This document shows, one piece after another, positions 41,627 through 49,448 of a DNA stretch of 64,000 nucleotides (its first letter is position 1; each line of letters starts with the position of its first letter). The notes beneath the pieces were generated by a model, which worked only from the letters and a program-made list of their open reading frames with translations, did no database searches and was not told the origin of the DNA. Source of the stretch: Rubrivirga sp046845755 (GTDB lineage Bacteria > Bacteroidota > Rhodothermia > Rhodothermales > Rubricoccaceae); contig NZ_CP177357.1 in assembly GCF_046845755.1 (NCBI RefSeq), forward strand, positions 1,674,001-1,738,000, read 5' to 3'. The position numbers and the translations under genes were made by a program.

Positions 41627-42388
41627 TCAGCCCTTGTCGAGGGTGTCGGCCGCGTGCTCGGCCGCCTCGGCGTCCGGCCGCTGGGGCTCGACCGTCTCGC
41701 GCTCGGGCGCCTCGACCCCGGCAGCCCGCGCGGCCAGTTCCTCGCCGACGAACCGCTGCATCCGCTCGATCGCGGTGTGCGCGAACTTGAGCTGCAGGCG
41801 GCGCCCGAAGAGCTTGAAGCCGATCCGGTAGAACGGATTCCGGATCCGGTCGGGCTTCGAGAACGCGTCGATGTGGAAGTCGACGGCGCCGGTCTGGGCG
41901 TACTTGCGGACCTCGAAGGTGATCTGCCCCCGTTCGAAGTGGCCCTCGAGTGTCGCGTAGCTGTAGCCGTAGACGTGCACCGGCCCGTCGTCGGTCTCGC
42001 GGACCTCGTCGGTCTCGTCGCTGAGGCGGACGCCGAACCAGAACGTGAACCCCAGAAACCGCGCCCGGAGCAGCATCGGGCGGCCGGAGATCGGGGCGTC
42101 AGGCGAAAAGATGCCGGTGATGAGCGTCGGGTCCGGGAAGGCGTAATTGCGGACCAGCTCGCAGGCGACGGCCCAGGAGGCTCCGGGCGCGTCGGGCGCG
42201 AGCGGCGGGCCGGGCGGCTCCGGCGGCAGCTCGCCGACGTGGTGGTCGAGCCGCCAGCCGTCGGCCTCGGTCGCCTGGTGCCCTTCGTCGAGCTCGAAGT
42301 TGGTCGCCGCCGTCTCGACGGCCTTGAGCCGGTCCTCGTATTCCCGCCAGTCGGGGCGGCGGACGCCAGCGCGGTCGAGGACGCTCAC
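41627..42388 (-). CDS. DUF1990 protein (paralogue B of a tandem pair)
   Basis: A 253-residue protein of the DUF1990 family. Diagnostic segments are YSYATLEGHFERGQITFEVR and DFHIDAFSKPDRIRNPFYRI, with a C-terminal helix KFAHTAIERMQRFVGEELAA. The N-terminus has TNFELDEGHQATEADGWRLD. There is no clear membrane segment. Function is unknown for the family. The GTG start overlaps the stop of the upstream paralogue (GTGA), so the two are made together and may form a hetero-complex. Confidence 0.75.
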   Translation of the reverse strand: MSVLDRAGVRRPDWREYEDRLKAVETAATNFELDEGHQATEADGWRLDHHVGELPPEPPGPPLAPDAPGASWAVACELVRNYAFPDPTLITGIFSPDAPISGRPMLLRARFLGFTFWFGVRLSDETDEVRETDDGPVHVYGYSYATLEGHFERGQITFEVRKYAQTGAVDFHIDAFSKPDRIRNPFYRIGFKLFGRRLQLKFAHTAIERMQRFVGEELAARAAGVEAPERETVEPQRPDAEAAEHAADTLDKG

Positions 42389-43083
42389 TCCGCCTCGCGT
42401 TCGGTCAGCACGCGGATCTCGTCGATGGTGTGGCCGCCGCACGCTTCGGAGACGCGCTCGCAGAAAAACGTCCACATCGCCTGCTGGGCCTTTTTCGCCA
42501 GCCCCAGCTCGTCGTAGACGAAGTCGACCACGTCGTCGCGGCTCCGGGCCCACGACTCGATGGAGAACGCCAGGGCGTCGGGGCGCGAGGGGTGCTCGCG
42601 GGCCTCGAACCGGATCTGACCCGCCTCGAGGTGGCCGTCGAGCGTCGCCAGCGTGAACCGGGTCGGCTCCGCCTCGACGACACGCACGGGCCCGTCCCAC
42701 GGCGACCGGATCGTGATGTCGAACTCGTCGCCGACCGCCAGCCGCTCCGGGGCGCCCTTCACCTTCTCGAACACGGCTAGTTCGTCTGGGACGAAGGCCT
42801 GTATGTCGCGGCCGATCTCAGCGATCAGCTCGGTGGGCGTCTGGGTCGACTCGGCGACGTCGACCGCGTAGCGGCGGTGGAAGCGGGCGCCGACGCCGGC
42901 CTCTTCGGGCTGCAGGTCGCGCTCGCCCTCGGGGGCGTCGTCGACGGGAGGATCCGGGACGTGGGCGACCTCACGCTCGACCTCACGGACGGGGTAGGCC
43001 CAGCGGCGCCAGGCAGCCCAGCCCGCCGCGATCACGGCGGAGACTCCTGCGACGGCGGCGAGCACAGAAAGAAAACGTCCCAT
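42385..43083 (-). CDS. Membrane-anchored DUF1990-like protein (paralogue A)
   Basis: A 232-residue relative of the next gene product. An N-terminal anchor (LSVLAAVAGVSAVIAAGWAAW) precedes an acidic/proline linker and a DUF1990-like domain: FTLATLDGHLEAGQIRFEAR, ALAFSIESWARSRDDVVDFV and AQQAMWTFFCERVSEACGG. The ATG at 43083 lies inside the right arm of a terminator-like hairpin; a GTG six codons later (43065) is a plausible alternative start that leaves the anchor almost intact. It is coupled to paralogue B and lies 50 bases downstream of the Bax-inhibitor-1 gene. Confidence 0.75.
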   Translation of the reverse strand: MGRFLSVLAAVAGVSAVIAAGWAAWRRWAYPVREVEREVAHVPDPPVDDAPEGERDLQPEEAGVGARFHRRYAVDVAESTQTPTELIAEIGRDIQAFVPDELAVFEKVKGAPERLAVGDEFDITIRSPWDGPVRVVEAEPTRFTLATLDGHLEAGQIRFEAREHPSRPDALAFSIESWARSRDDVVDFVYDELGLAKKAQQAMWTFFCERVSEACGGHTIDEIRVLTEREAE

Positions 43084-43108
43084 GCCCGATCTACGCCGGG
43101 CATGGGAC
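43063..43108 (-). terminator. Terminator-like hairpin after the Bax-inhibitor gene that contains the next start codon
   Basis: Perfect 12-base arms, gtcccatgcccg (43077-43088) and cgggcatgggac (43097-43108), with an 8-base loop. Reading on the minus strand the hairpin is followed by GTTTTCTTTC. The 3' arm includes the ATG at 43083. It could end the upstream transcript or hide the DUF1990 start codon. Confidence 0.65.
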
Positions 43109-43133
43109 GGGGGTCCGAGAGCGGGTCCGAGAA

Positions 43134-43832
43134 CTAGTCGCGGCTCATGAACAGGCGCAGGACGTACCAGAACATCAGGGCGACCGACGCGAACAGCTGG
43201 AGCGCGGCCGAGACGTAGCGGTCCTCGGGGTAGTTGTTCAAGATCTTCGACGTGTCGTACAAGATGGCCGCGCCGGCGAGCCCGACCATCGCGACCGAGA
43301 ACCAGGTGCCGAGCTCGAAGCCGAACAGGACGCCCGCGATGATGGCGACAATCGCCAGGCCCATCCCCCACTTGAGCATCCCACCCAAGAAGGAGAAGTC
43401 CTTGCCGGTAAAGAAGACGATGGCGGTGAGCGCGGAGAACCCCAGGACGGTGACCCAGGCGGCGCTGCCGACGACGCTGCTGCCCGACTGCTGGGCGTAG
43501 ATCTCGGCCATCACGAGCAGCGGCACGAAGATGATGGCCTCCGCCAGCACGAACGCGGCCAGCGCGCCGTACTGGGCGGCCTTCGACTCGGCTTGCGCCG
43601 CGGCGCGGCTGGCGAACCAGCTCACGATCATGAACCCGCCGAGCACGGCGAGCCAGCTGACGCTCAGCATGGCCTCCGCCATCGGGAGGGCCAGGCCGGA
43701 GGCGAAGAAGAAGACCTCGATGCCAGCGAAGAGCAGGATTGCGCCCAAGAGGTGCGTGTAGGTGCGCGTCAGGAAGGCGGCGCGGGCGTCGTCGCCGAGC
43801 GCCGCGACGGGCGTTCCGTAGAGGGTGTCCAT
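43134..43832 (-). CDS. Bax inhibitor-1/YccA-family membrane protein
   Basis: A 232-residue polytopic protein with about seven membrane segments. Family features are FLTRTYTHLLGAILLFAGIE near the N-terminus, AAFVLAEAIIFVPLLVMAEI, and the C-terminal GLAGAAILYDTSKILNNYPE with its Asp in the membrane-proximal segment, followed by RYVSAALQLFASVALMFW. Members form pH-sensitive ion leak channels or modulate FtsH-type proteolysis. The start is ATG. It precedes the DUF1990 pair on the same strand, separated by the hairpin at 43077-43108. Confidence 0.92.
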   Translation of the reverse strand: MDTLYGTPVAALGDDARAAFLTRTYTHLLGAILLFAGIEVFFFASGLALPMAEAMLSVSWLAVLGGFMIVSWFASRAAAQAESKAAQYGALAAFVLAEAIIFVPLLVMAEIYAQQSGSSVVGSAAWVTVLGFSALTAIVFFTGKDFSFLGGMLKWGMGLAIVAIIAGVLFGFELGTWFSVAMVGLAGAAILYDTSKILNNYPEDRYVSAALQLFASVALMFWYVLRLFMSRD

Positions 43833-43925
43833 GGGGGTGGGGTCGTGTCCGGGGAAGGGTCTAACGCCGGCAGGCGTGCGGGAGTGCCGGGCCGTCGGTG
43901 AGGAATTCGGGCCTGCTGGCGGCGA

Positions 43926-44870
43926 TCAGTCGTCCTCCCGCCAGAGGAGGTCGACCACGACGCGGCCGACCTGGCCCAAGCTCTCGGCGCTCACGTTCTC
44001 GGGCGTGTCGGCGGTCGTGTGCCAGGTGTCCGGGAACGGGGCGTGGATGAGGTCGACGACGGGGATGCCGGCGCGCAGGAAGGGGACGTGGTCGTCCTGG
44101 ATGGCGGGACCGAGCTCGTCGACGAAGGCCGTGGCGCCGGTCCGCTCGGCGGCGGCGAACACGCGGTCGAGCACGTCGGGCGCGTGTTGCTGGGAGAACC
44201 CCTCGCGGGGGATCCGCAAGTTGCGGTCGCCGACCATGTCGAGCAGGACGCCCCAGACTGGCCGGTACGTCGGGTTGTTGAGCACGAACATCTCGGACCC
44301 CATGGCGAACGGGACACGGAGTTCGTCGGCGACGGGCCCGTTCGTGCCGAGGTCCTCGAGGTCGAAGAGGATGATGTCGACGCCGACGGCGCGCCCGATC
44401 GGGTGGACGTCGAGCAGGCGGGCGATCTCGAGCAAAACGGCGACACCGCTGGCGCCATCGTTCGCGCCGAGGACGGGCTCCAGGCGCCGCGTGGGGTCGG
44501 GATCGTTGTCGGCCTGGGGGCGGGTGTCCCAATGCGCCGCGAGCAGGATGCGGCGGCGAAGCTCAGGCTGCCACGAGGCGACGATGTTTGTGCCCGCAAA
44601 CTGGCGCGCGGTGTCGCCGGGGACCGGGATCCGGATCTGCTGCTCGACGACCTGGTCGGCGTGCGCCTGCAGTCGTCGGATCAGAAACCGGCGAGTCGAG
44701 TCGTGGGCGGCGGTGCCAGGGATGCGGGGGCCGAAGTCGGTCTGGGCCTCGACGAGCGTGTAAGCGCGGGCGGCGTCGAACGCGGGGAGCGGGTCGGGGC
44801 GCGTCATCCACCACCAGGCGAGGCCGCCGACGACGAGGAGGGCGAGGGCGGCGAGGAGAAGGCGGGTCAC
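43926..44870 (-). CDS. M28-family zinc peptidase / glutaminyl-cyclase-like protein
   Basis: A 314-residue protein with an N-terminal membrane anchor or uncleaved signal (LLLAALALLVVGGLAWWW). The M28 catalytic fold shows metal ligands in LLAAHWDTRPQADND, LGANDGASGVAVLLEIARLL, IILFDLEDLG and IHAPFPDTWHTTADTPENVS, with IQDDHVPFLRAGIPVVDLIH before it. The arrangement is closest to bacterial glutaminyl-peptide cyclotransferases, so it may cyclise N-terminal Gln of exported proteins rather than cleave peptides; this is inference. The GTG start overlaps the stop of the class V enzyme gene (GTGA). Confidence 0.87.
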   Translation of the reverse strand: MTRLLLAALALLVVGGLAWWWMTRPDPLPAFDAARAYTLVEAQTDFGPRIPGTAAHDSTRRFLIRRLQAHADQVVEQQIRIPVPGDTARQFAGTNIVASWQPELRRRILLAAHWDTRPQADNDPDPTRRLEPVLGANDGASGVAVLLEIARLLDVHPIGRAVGVDIILFDLEDLGTNGPVADELRVPFAMGSEMFVLNNPTYRPVWGVLLDMVGDRNLRIPREGFSQQHAPDVLDRVFAAAERTGATAFVDELGPAIQDDHVPFLRAGIPVVDLIHAPFPDTWHTTADTPENVSAESLGQVGRVVVDLLWREDD

Positions 44871-46564
44871 GCGGGCACGGCGAAAAACTGGAGGTCAGCG
44901 ATGGAGCCGTCGAGGGCGACGGTCTCGGGGTCGGGCAGGGTGTCGGCGATTCGGGCCGCCTCAGCGAGGGCGTCGTCCATGAGCCGCTGGCGCTCGGCGC
45001 CGGCGGCGCGGCGCAGGCCGTAGGGGGCGGCGCCCGCGAGCACGTCGTCGAGGCGCAAGCCCAGGACGGCGGGGCGGGCGTCGCGGCGCGTCCAGTCGCC
45101 GGAGGCGGGGTCGAAGCGGTACAGGGAGAGGAAGCGGCGGCCGTGCGCGGCGACGAACTCGACGGCGCTCGCGATGTAGTCGACCTCCTCGTCGCTGTGC
45201 GTAAAGTGCAGGCCGACGCGGGCCCAGCCGGGCTTCATGCCGTTGATCCCGTCGACCAGGCACTGGCGGAAGCGGGCGCTGGTGGCGTCGTCGATGCCGA
45301 GGAGCCGGTGGCCGTAGGGCCCGGCGCACGAGCACCCGGCGCGGCTCTGGATCCCGAACAGGTCGCACAGGAGGACGGTCACGAACCGGGGGTGGAGCGT
45401 CTGCCCGGCCCCGTCGAGGACGTTGAACGACAGGATGGACAGGCGGTCGACCTCGGGGCCGGGGCCGAGCACCTGGATCCGGTCGTCGTCGGCCCACCGC
45501 GCGAGGACGCGATCGAGGTGGGCGTGCTCGCGGTCGCGAATCGTGTCGGTGCCGACGGCGCGCTTAAGGTCGAGGGCGATGGCGGCGCGCAAGGCCTGGT
45601 AGAGGCCGGGCGTGCCGGCCGTCTCGCGCGCCTCGACGTCGTCGGTGTAGTCGTGGTAGATCGCGCTGACGTAGGTGACCGTCCCGCCGCCGCCGACGGT
45701 CGGGGCGAGGCCCTGGGGGTAGAGGGCCTCGTCGAACACGAGCACGCCGGCGGAGCCGGGGCCACCGAGGCACTTGTGGGGCGACAGGAAGACGGCGTCG
45801 AGGCGGGCCTCCGCGTCGTCCGGCGTCATGTCGATCTCGACGTAGGGGCCGCACGCGGCGTAGTCGAAGACGGCGAGGGCGTCGGCGGCGTGGAGCACGC
45901 GGGCGATCTCGTGGACGGGCGCGAGCACGCCGGTGACGTTCGAGCCGGCGCTGAACGAGCCGATGAGGCGGCGGCCGGCCCACTGGGGGTCGGCGAGCTG
46001 GGCGGCGAGGTCGTCCAAGCTGATCTGGCCGGTGGCGTCGAGGCCGACCTCGACGACGGTGCACAGGCCCTCGCGCCACATGACCTCATTCGAGTGGTGC
46101 TCGTAGGGGCCGACGAAGACGACGGGGCCGCGCTCGCGGAGGTCGTAGAGGAGGCGGCCGGCGGCGTCGTCACCGAGGGCGGCGGTAAGGCGGGCCGAGA
46201 CGTCGCGCAGGGTGGCGGGCGGGATGGCGACGCCCAGGATCTCCTGGAGCTTGTGGATGGCGCCCGTCGAGCCGTTGCCGCAGAACACGACCTTGCCGCC
46301 GGGCCCGGCGCCGACGGCGCGCTTGACGGTCGCCTCGGCGTCGTGGAGCAGGCCCGTGGCCGTCCGCCCGGTCAGGCTGTCCTCGGTGTGGGAGTTGGCG
46401 TAGAGCGGGGCGAGCGAGGCGAGGTAGGCCTCGACAAAGGCGAGCTGGCGGCCGGAGGCCGTAAAGTCGGCGTAGACGAGGGGGCGGTCGCCGAAGGGGC
46501 CGGCGACGACGGCGTCGGCGCCGATCGTCTGGGCGCGGAGGTGCTCGGGGGTGACTCGCGACAT
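44867..46564 (-). CDS. Class V cysteine-desulfurase-like PLP enzyme with C-terminal extension
   Basis: A 565-residue PLP enzyme, longer than SufS/IscS (about 400). The PLP lysine is Lys264 in AVFLSPHKCLGGPGSAGVLV. A conserved Cys pair, C411 and C413 in SRAGCSCAGPYGH, occupies the place of the desulfurase cysteine loop, as in molybdenum-cofactor-sulfurase-type relatives. The opening RPLVYADFTASGRQLAFVEA and SHTEDSLTGRTATGLLHDAE are typical of this subgroup. The last about 110 residues form an extension of unknown role. Coupling to the M28/glutaminyl-cyclase-like gene downstream is clear, but the reason is not. Substrate uncertain. Confidence 0.85.
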   Translation of the reverse strand: MSRVTPEHLRAQTIGADAVVAGPFGDRPLVYADFTASGRQLAFVEAYLASLAPLYANSHTEDSLTGRTATGLLHDAEATVKRAVGAGPGGKVVFCGNGSTGAIHKLQEILGVAIPPATLRDVSARLTAALGDDAAGRLLYDLRERGPVVFVGPYEHHSNEVMWREGLCTVVEVGLDATGQISLDDLAAQLADPQWAGRRLIGSFSAGSNVTGVLAPVHEIARVLHAADALAVFDYAACGPYVEIDMTPDDAEARLDAVFLSPHKCLGGPGSAGVLVFDEALYPQGLAPTVGGGGTVTYVSAIYHDYTDDVEARETAGTPGLYQALRAAIALDLKRAVGTDTIRDREHAHLDRVLARWADDDRIQVLGPGPEVDRLSILSFNVLDGAGQTLHPRFVTVLLCDLFGIQSRAGCSCAGPYGHRLLGIDDATSARFRQCLVDGINGMKPGWARVGLHFTHSDEEVDYIASAVEFVAAHGRRFLSLYRFDPASGDWTRRDARPAVLGLRLDDVLAGAAPYGLRRAAGAERQRLMDDALAEAARIADTLPDPETVALDGSIADLQFFAVPA

Positions 46565-46868
46565 GGGCGGGCGGGGGCGTGGCGCAAGGTACGGGGCGCG
46601 TGCAGGGTCTCGGCAAGGGCGACGGGGCCCACCGGCCGGGGCGAACCGGGGCCCTGCGGGGTGGGCTCGGGTCCAACGACGCGCCTCATGTGGTCTCCGC
46701 CGTCTCTGCAGGTGCAGATCCCTCGCAAGCAGGCGCCGACCTCCGGGTCGGGATGTCGCTTTGGGGCACATTCGGCCGAGCACACGGCCGACACGGGTAC
46801 GACTCCCCCCGTTGTGGTGTAACCCTTCTCGGGCATGGTCCGTCGCTGGGGGGCACCGCCGCACCCAC
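46565..46868. other. Divergent intergenic region (304 bases)
   Basis: The gap separates the class V enzyme (leftwards) from the CPBP protease (rightwards). The left part holds the TACCTTGC box for the class V gene. A possible rightward box, TAACCCTTC (starting at 46820), precedes the CPBP gene. The self-complementary pair cggccg...cggccg lies near 46773-46793. Codon statistics of the open frames here look like shadows; no further gene or known riboswitch was recognised. Confidence 0.5.
46584..46591 (-). promoter_or_regulatory. TACCTTGC promoter box for the class V enzyme-M28 operon
   Basis: Minus-strand TACCTTGC lies 19 bases before the ATG at 46564. It is a member of the recurring TAnnTT box set. 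Confidence 0.45.
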
Positions 46869-47585
46869 GTGGACTACCTCCTGAACGCCGCGCTCCTCGC
46901 CGTCGTCACCGCGCCCCCGGTCGCCCTCGCGCTGTGGACCTCGCCGAGCCGCCGCTGGCCGTGGGCGGTCCTGTTTCTCGGCCTCCTCGCGCTCGACGAC
47001 CTCGCCGTCACGCTCCCCTTCGCGGTCCGCGCGCTCGACGTCGTCGGGGGCGACTGGAACTGGGTCGGGAAGGCGCTGTGCGTCGCCTGGGCCACGCTGT
47101 TCCTCGCCGTCGGGCCGGTCTCGTTTCAAGAAGCCGGAGTCACGCTCCGCCAGCACGCCGGCTCGGTCCGCCCCGCCCTCCTCGCCACGCTGACGCTGAC
47201 GGCGGCGAGCGCCGGGATCGGGGCGGCGTTCGGCGGCGGGCCGTTCGGTGTGGAGACGCTCGCGTACCAGCTCACGATGCCGGGGCTGGCCGAGGAGCTC
47301 GTCTACCGTGGCATGTTGATCGCCGTGTTGCACCGGGCGCTCCCCGGAGCGGAGGGCGCGGCGTGGTGGTGGCCGGTCGTCCTGACCGCCGTCGCGTTCG
47401 GGGGGTGGCACGGGCTGGGCGTGGACGATAGGCAGGTGTCGTTCGACGCGCTCTCCGCGTCGTTCCCGTTTGTCGGCGGCCTCGCCTACGGCTGGCTCCG
47501 CGAGCGGACCGGCAGCCTCCTCTTCCCCACGCTCGCGCACAACCTCGGCAACACGGCCGCGCTGGTCGGCGGGCTGGTGGGCTAG
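46869..47585 (+). CDS. CPBP-family intramembrane metalloprotease (Rce1/AbiV-like)
   Basis: A 238-residue membrane protein with about six to eight helices. The three CPBP motifs are present: the di-glutamate PGLAEELVYRGMLIAVLHRA, the His motif AVAFGGWHGLG and the third motif LFPTLAHNLGNTAAL. The family includes Rce1 CAAX proteases and bacterial immunity proteins, but no bacteriocin or prenyl target gene is nearby. The GTG at 46869 opens directly into the first helix (DYLLNAALLAVVTAPPVALA); frames extending further upstream are not coding. Confidence 0.9.
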   Translation: MDYLLNAALLAVVTAPPVALALWTSPSRRWPWAVLFLGLLALDDLAVTLPFAVRALDVVGGDWNWVGKALCVAWATLFLAVGPVSFQEAGVTLRQHAGSVRPALLATLTLTAASAGIGAAFGGGPFGVETLAYQLTMPGLAEELVYRGMLIAVLHRALPGAEGAAWWWPVVLTAVAFGGWHGLGVDDRQVSFDALSASFPFVGGLAYGWLRERTGSLLFPTLAHNLGNTAALVGGLVG

Positions 47586-47723
47586 CGTTTCGGCGCGGAT
47601 GCGTTCGCTGCGCCCCAAAACCGCTGGGCGCCGTGCTTGCCTGCATCCCGAACGGCGGCGTACCCTCCTCCAGCCCCGCCGCCCCGCTTCGCCCCGGGGG
47701 CGGTCCTTTGTTCGCCCATCGAC

Positions 47724-47990
47724 GTGTCCGACACCCCCCCGACTCCGAGCACGGCCCGCCGCGTGGTCGGGGCGGCCCTCGCCGCCGGCGGCCTGAGCTA
47801 CCTGGCCGTCGAGGTCTTCCGCGACCGGGGCGGCGACCGGACGGCCCACCACCTCGTCCCGCTGTTGGCCGCGCTCACGGGGGCGAGCCTGGCGCGCCCC
47901 CAGTCCCGGCGCTCAGCCACGGAGCGGGCCCGCCGGCGGGCCGCCCAGCGCGCGCTGGACCGCGTGCTCGCGCCGTGGCTCGACGGCTGA
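47724..47990 (+). CDS. Small hypothetical membrane-associated protein (88 residues)
   Basis: A short protein with the GTG start at 47724. It has one or two hydrophobic stretches (VVGAALAAGGLSYLAVEVF and HHLVPLLAALTGASLA) and then a strongly basic tail (RPQSRRSATERARRRAAQRA). No family is recognised. A TACCCTCC sequence about 70 bases upstream may be its promoter box. It ends 48 bases before the convergent pyrC gene. The evidence for coding is codon composition and the membrane-plus-basic-tail layout, so confidence is moderate. Confidence 0.5.
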   Translation: MSDTPPTPSTARRVVGAALAAGGLSYLAVEVFRDRGGDRTAHHLVPLLAALTGASLARPQSRRSATERARRRAAQRALDRVLAPWLDG

Positions 47991-48038
47991 CGCGCGGCGC
48001 GGACCCGCGAGCACGGTCAGGTCGCCCCGACCCCGGCG

Positions 48039-49328
48039 CTACGCCTCGGCCTCGACGAGCAGGCCGTTGTTGACGACGGCCCAGGCCTTGCCCACCATCG
48101 CGTCGCCGACGAACGGGGTGTTCTTGGACTTCGACTTGAGGTGCCGGGGCTCCAACGTCCACTCGGTCGCGTCGTCGAAGACGGTGAGGTTGGCGGGGGC
48201 GCCCGGCTCGATCGTGGGCACCGCCAGGCCCAGGATCTCCCTGGGTGCGACCGCCAGCTTGCGGACGGCCTCGGCCAGCGTCAGCACGCCGGGCCGGACG
48301 AGGTCGCGGACAGTGAGCGCCCAGCAGGTCTCCAGGCCCAGTATGCCGAACGGCGCCTCGGTGAACTCGACCTCCTTCTCGAAGCCCGCGTGCGGTGCGT
48401 GGTCGGTCGCAATCGCGTCGATCGTGCCGTCGGCGAGGCCGTCCTTGATGGCCTGCACGTCGGCGGCGGTCCGCAGCGGCGGGTGCATCTTGGTGTGCGT
48501 GTCGTAGCCCGAGGCCTCGACGGCGGCGTCGGTGAGCGCCCAGTGGTGGGGGCACGCCTCGGTCGTGATCGGGATGCCCCGCGCCTTGGCGTCGCGCACG
48601 ATGTCGACGGCGCGGGCGGTCGAGATGTGGCAGACGTGGACGCGGCCGCCGGTGAACTCCGCCAGCAGGGCGTCGCGCGCGATCATGGCCTCCTCGGCAA
48701 GACCGGGGATGCCGGGCAGGCCGAGGCGCGTGGCGACGGCGCCCTCGTTCATGTGGCCGTGCGGGTTGAGCGTGAGGTCCTCCTCGTGGCCCAGGATCGG
48801 CTTGTCGAGCGTCCGGGCGTACTCGAGGGCGTGGCGCATGAGGCCGCCGTGCTGGACGGGCGAGCCGTCGTCGGAAAAGGCGACGGCGCCGCCGGCCGCC
48901 ATGTCGGCCATCTCGGCGAGCTCCTTGCCCTCACGCTGCTTGGAGACCGTCCCGATGGGGTGCACGTCGACGACGAGCCCCTCGGCCCGCTTGCGGACGA
49001 ACTCGACGACGTCGCGCGTGGCGATCGGCGGGTCGGTGTTGGGCATGCAGGCGACGCCCGTGAACCCGCCGAAGGCGGCGGCGCGGGCGCCGGTCTCGAT
49101 CGTCTCCTTGTGCTCCTGGCCGGGCTCGCGGAAGTGGACGTGCATGTCGAACCAGCCCTGGGAGATCGTCTTGCCCGTCGCGTCGTAGACGCGGACGCCG
49201 TCGGGCGCGTCGATGGACTCGGCGACCTCGGCGATCTGGCCGTCGCGGACGAGCACGTCGGCGCGCTGCGAGGAGCCGGTGCGGGCGTCGAGCACGGTAC
49301 CGCCGGAGAGCAAGAGGTCGAGGGCCAT
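48039..49328 (-). CDS. pyrC: Dihydroorotase PyrC (class I, zinc metalloenzyme)
   Basis: Third step of pyrimidine synthesis: cyclises N-carbamoyl-aspartate to dihydroorotate. It has 429 residues. The zinc histidines His63 and His65 are in FDMHVHFREPGQEHKETIE, further ligands in VCHISTARAVDIVRDAK, and the catalytic Asp is in IDAIATDHAPHAGFEKEVEF. Substrate contacts include CMPNTDPPIATRDVVEFVRK. The start is ATG at 49328, with a TAGCTTGC box upstream. The C-terminus FVGDAMVGKAWAVVNNGLLV closes the beta-sandwich domain. No other pyr gene is in the window. Confidence 0.96.
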   Translation of the reverse strand: MALDLLLSGGTVLDARTGSSQRADVLVRDGQIAEVAESIDAPDGVRVYDATGKTISQGWFDMHVHFREPGQEHKETIETGARAAAFGGFTGVACMPNTDPPIATRDVVEFVRKRAEGLVVDVHPIGTVSKQREGKELAEMADMAAGGAVAFSDDGSPVQHGGLMRHALEYARTLDKPILGHEEDLTLNPHGHMNEGAVATRLGLPGIPGLAEEAMIARDALLAEFTGGRVHVCHISTARAVDIVRDAKARGIPITTEACPHHWALTDAAVEASGYDTHTKMHPPLRTAADVQAIKDGLADGTIDAIATDHAPHAGFEKEVEFTEAPFGILGLETCWALTVRDLVRPGVLTLAEAVRKLAVAPREILGLAVPTIEPGAPANLTVFDDATEWTLEPRHLKSKSKNTPFVGDAMVGKAWAVVNNGLLVEAEA

Positions 49329-49352
49329 GGTTGTCGAGTGTGGGGGGCGGCC

Positions 49353-49360
49353 GCAAGCTA
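49353..49360 (-). promoter_or_regulatory. TAGCTTGC promoter box for pyrC
   Basis: Minus-strand TAGCTTGC lies 24 bases before the pyrC ATG. The octamer is identical to that before topA, and the position is very similar. Confidence 0.5.
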
Positions 49361-49448
49361 CCGAGGCGGGGGGACCCTGACGGACGGAGCGTCGGCGAAC
49401 GCCGTCACCCGTGCGGGCGTCACAGGCTCCCCCCTCCCCTCTCTCGCC

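Noticed and set aside
46869..47585. CPBP protease as a bacteriocin-immunity or abortive-infection system
   Set aside because: The fold is right but no bacteriocin, toxin or defence partner is adjacent; a general intramembrane protease is more likely.
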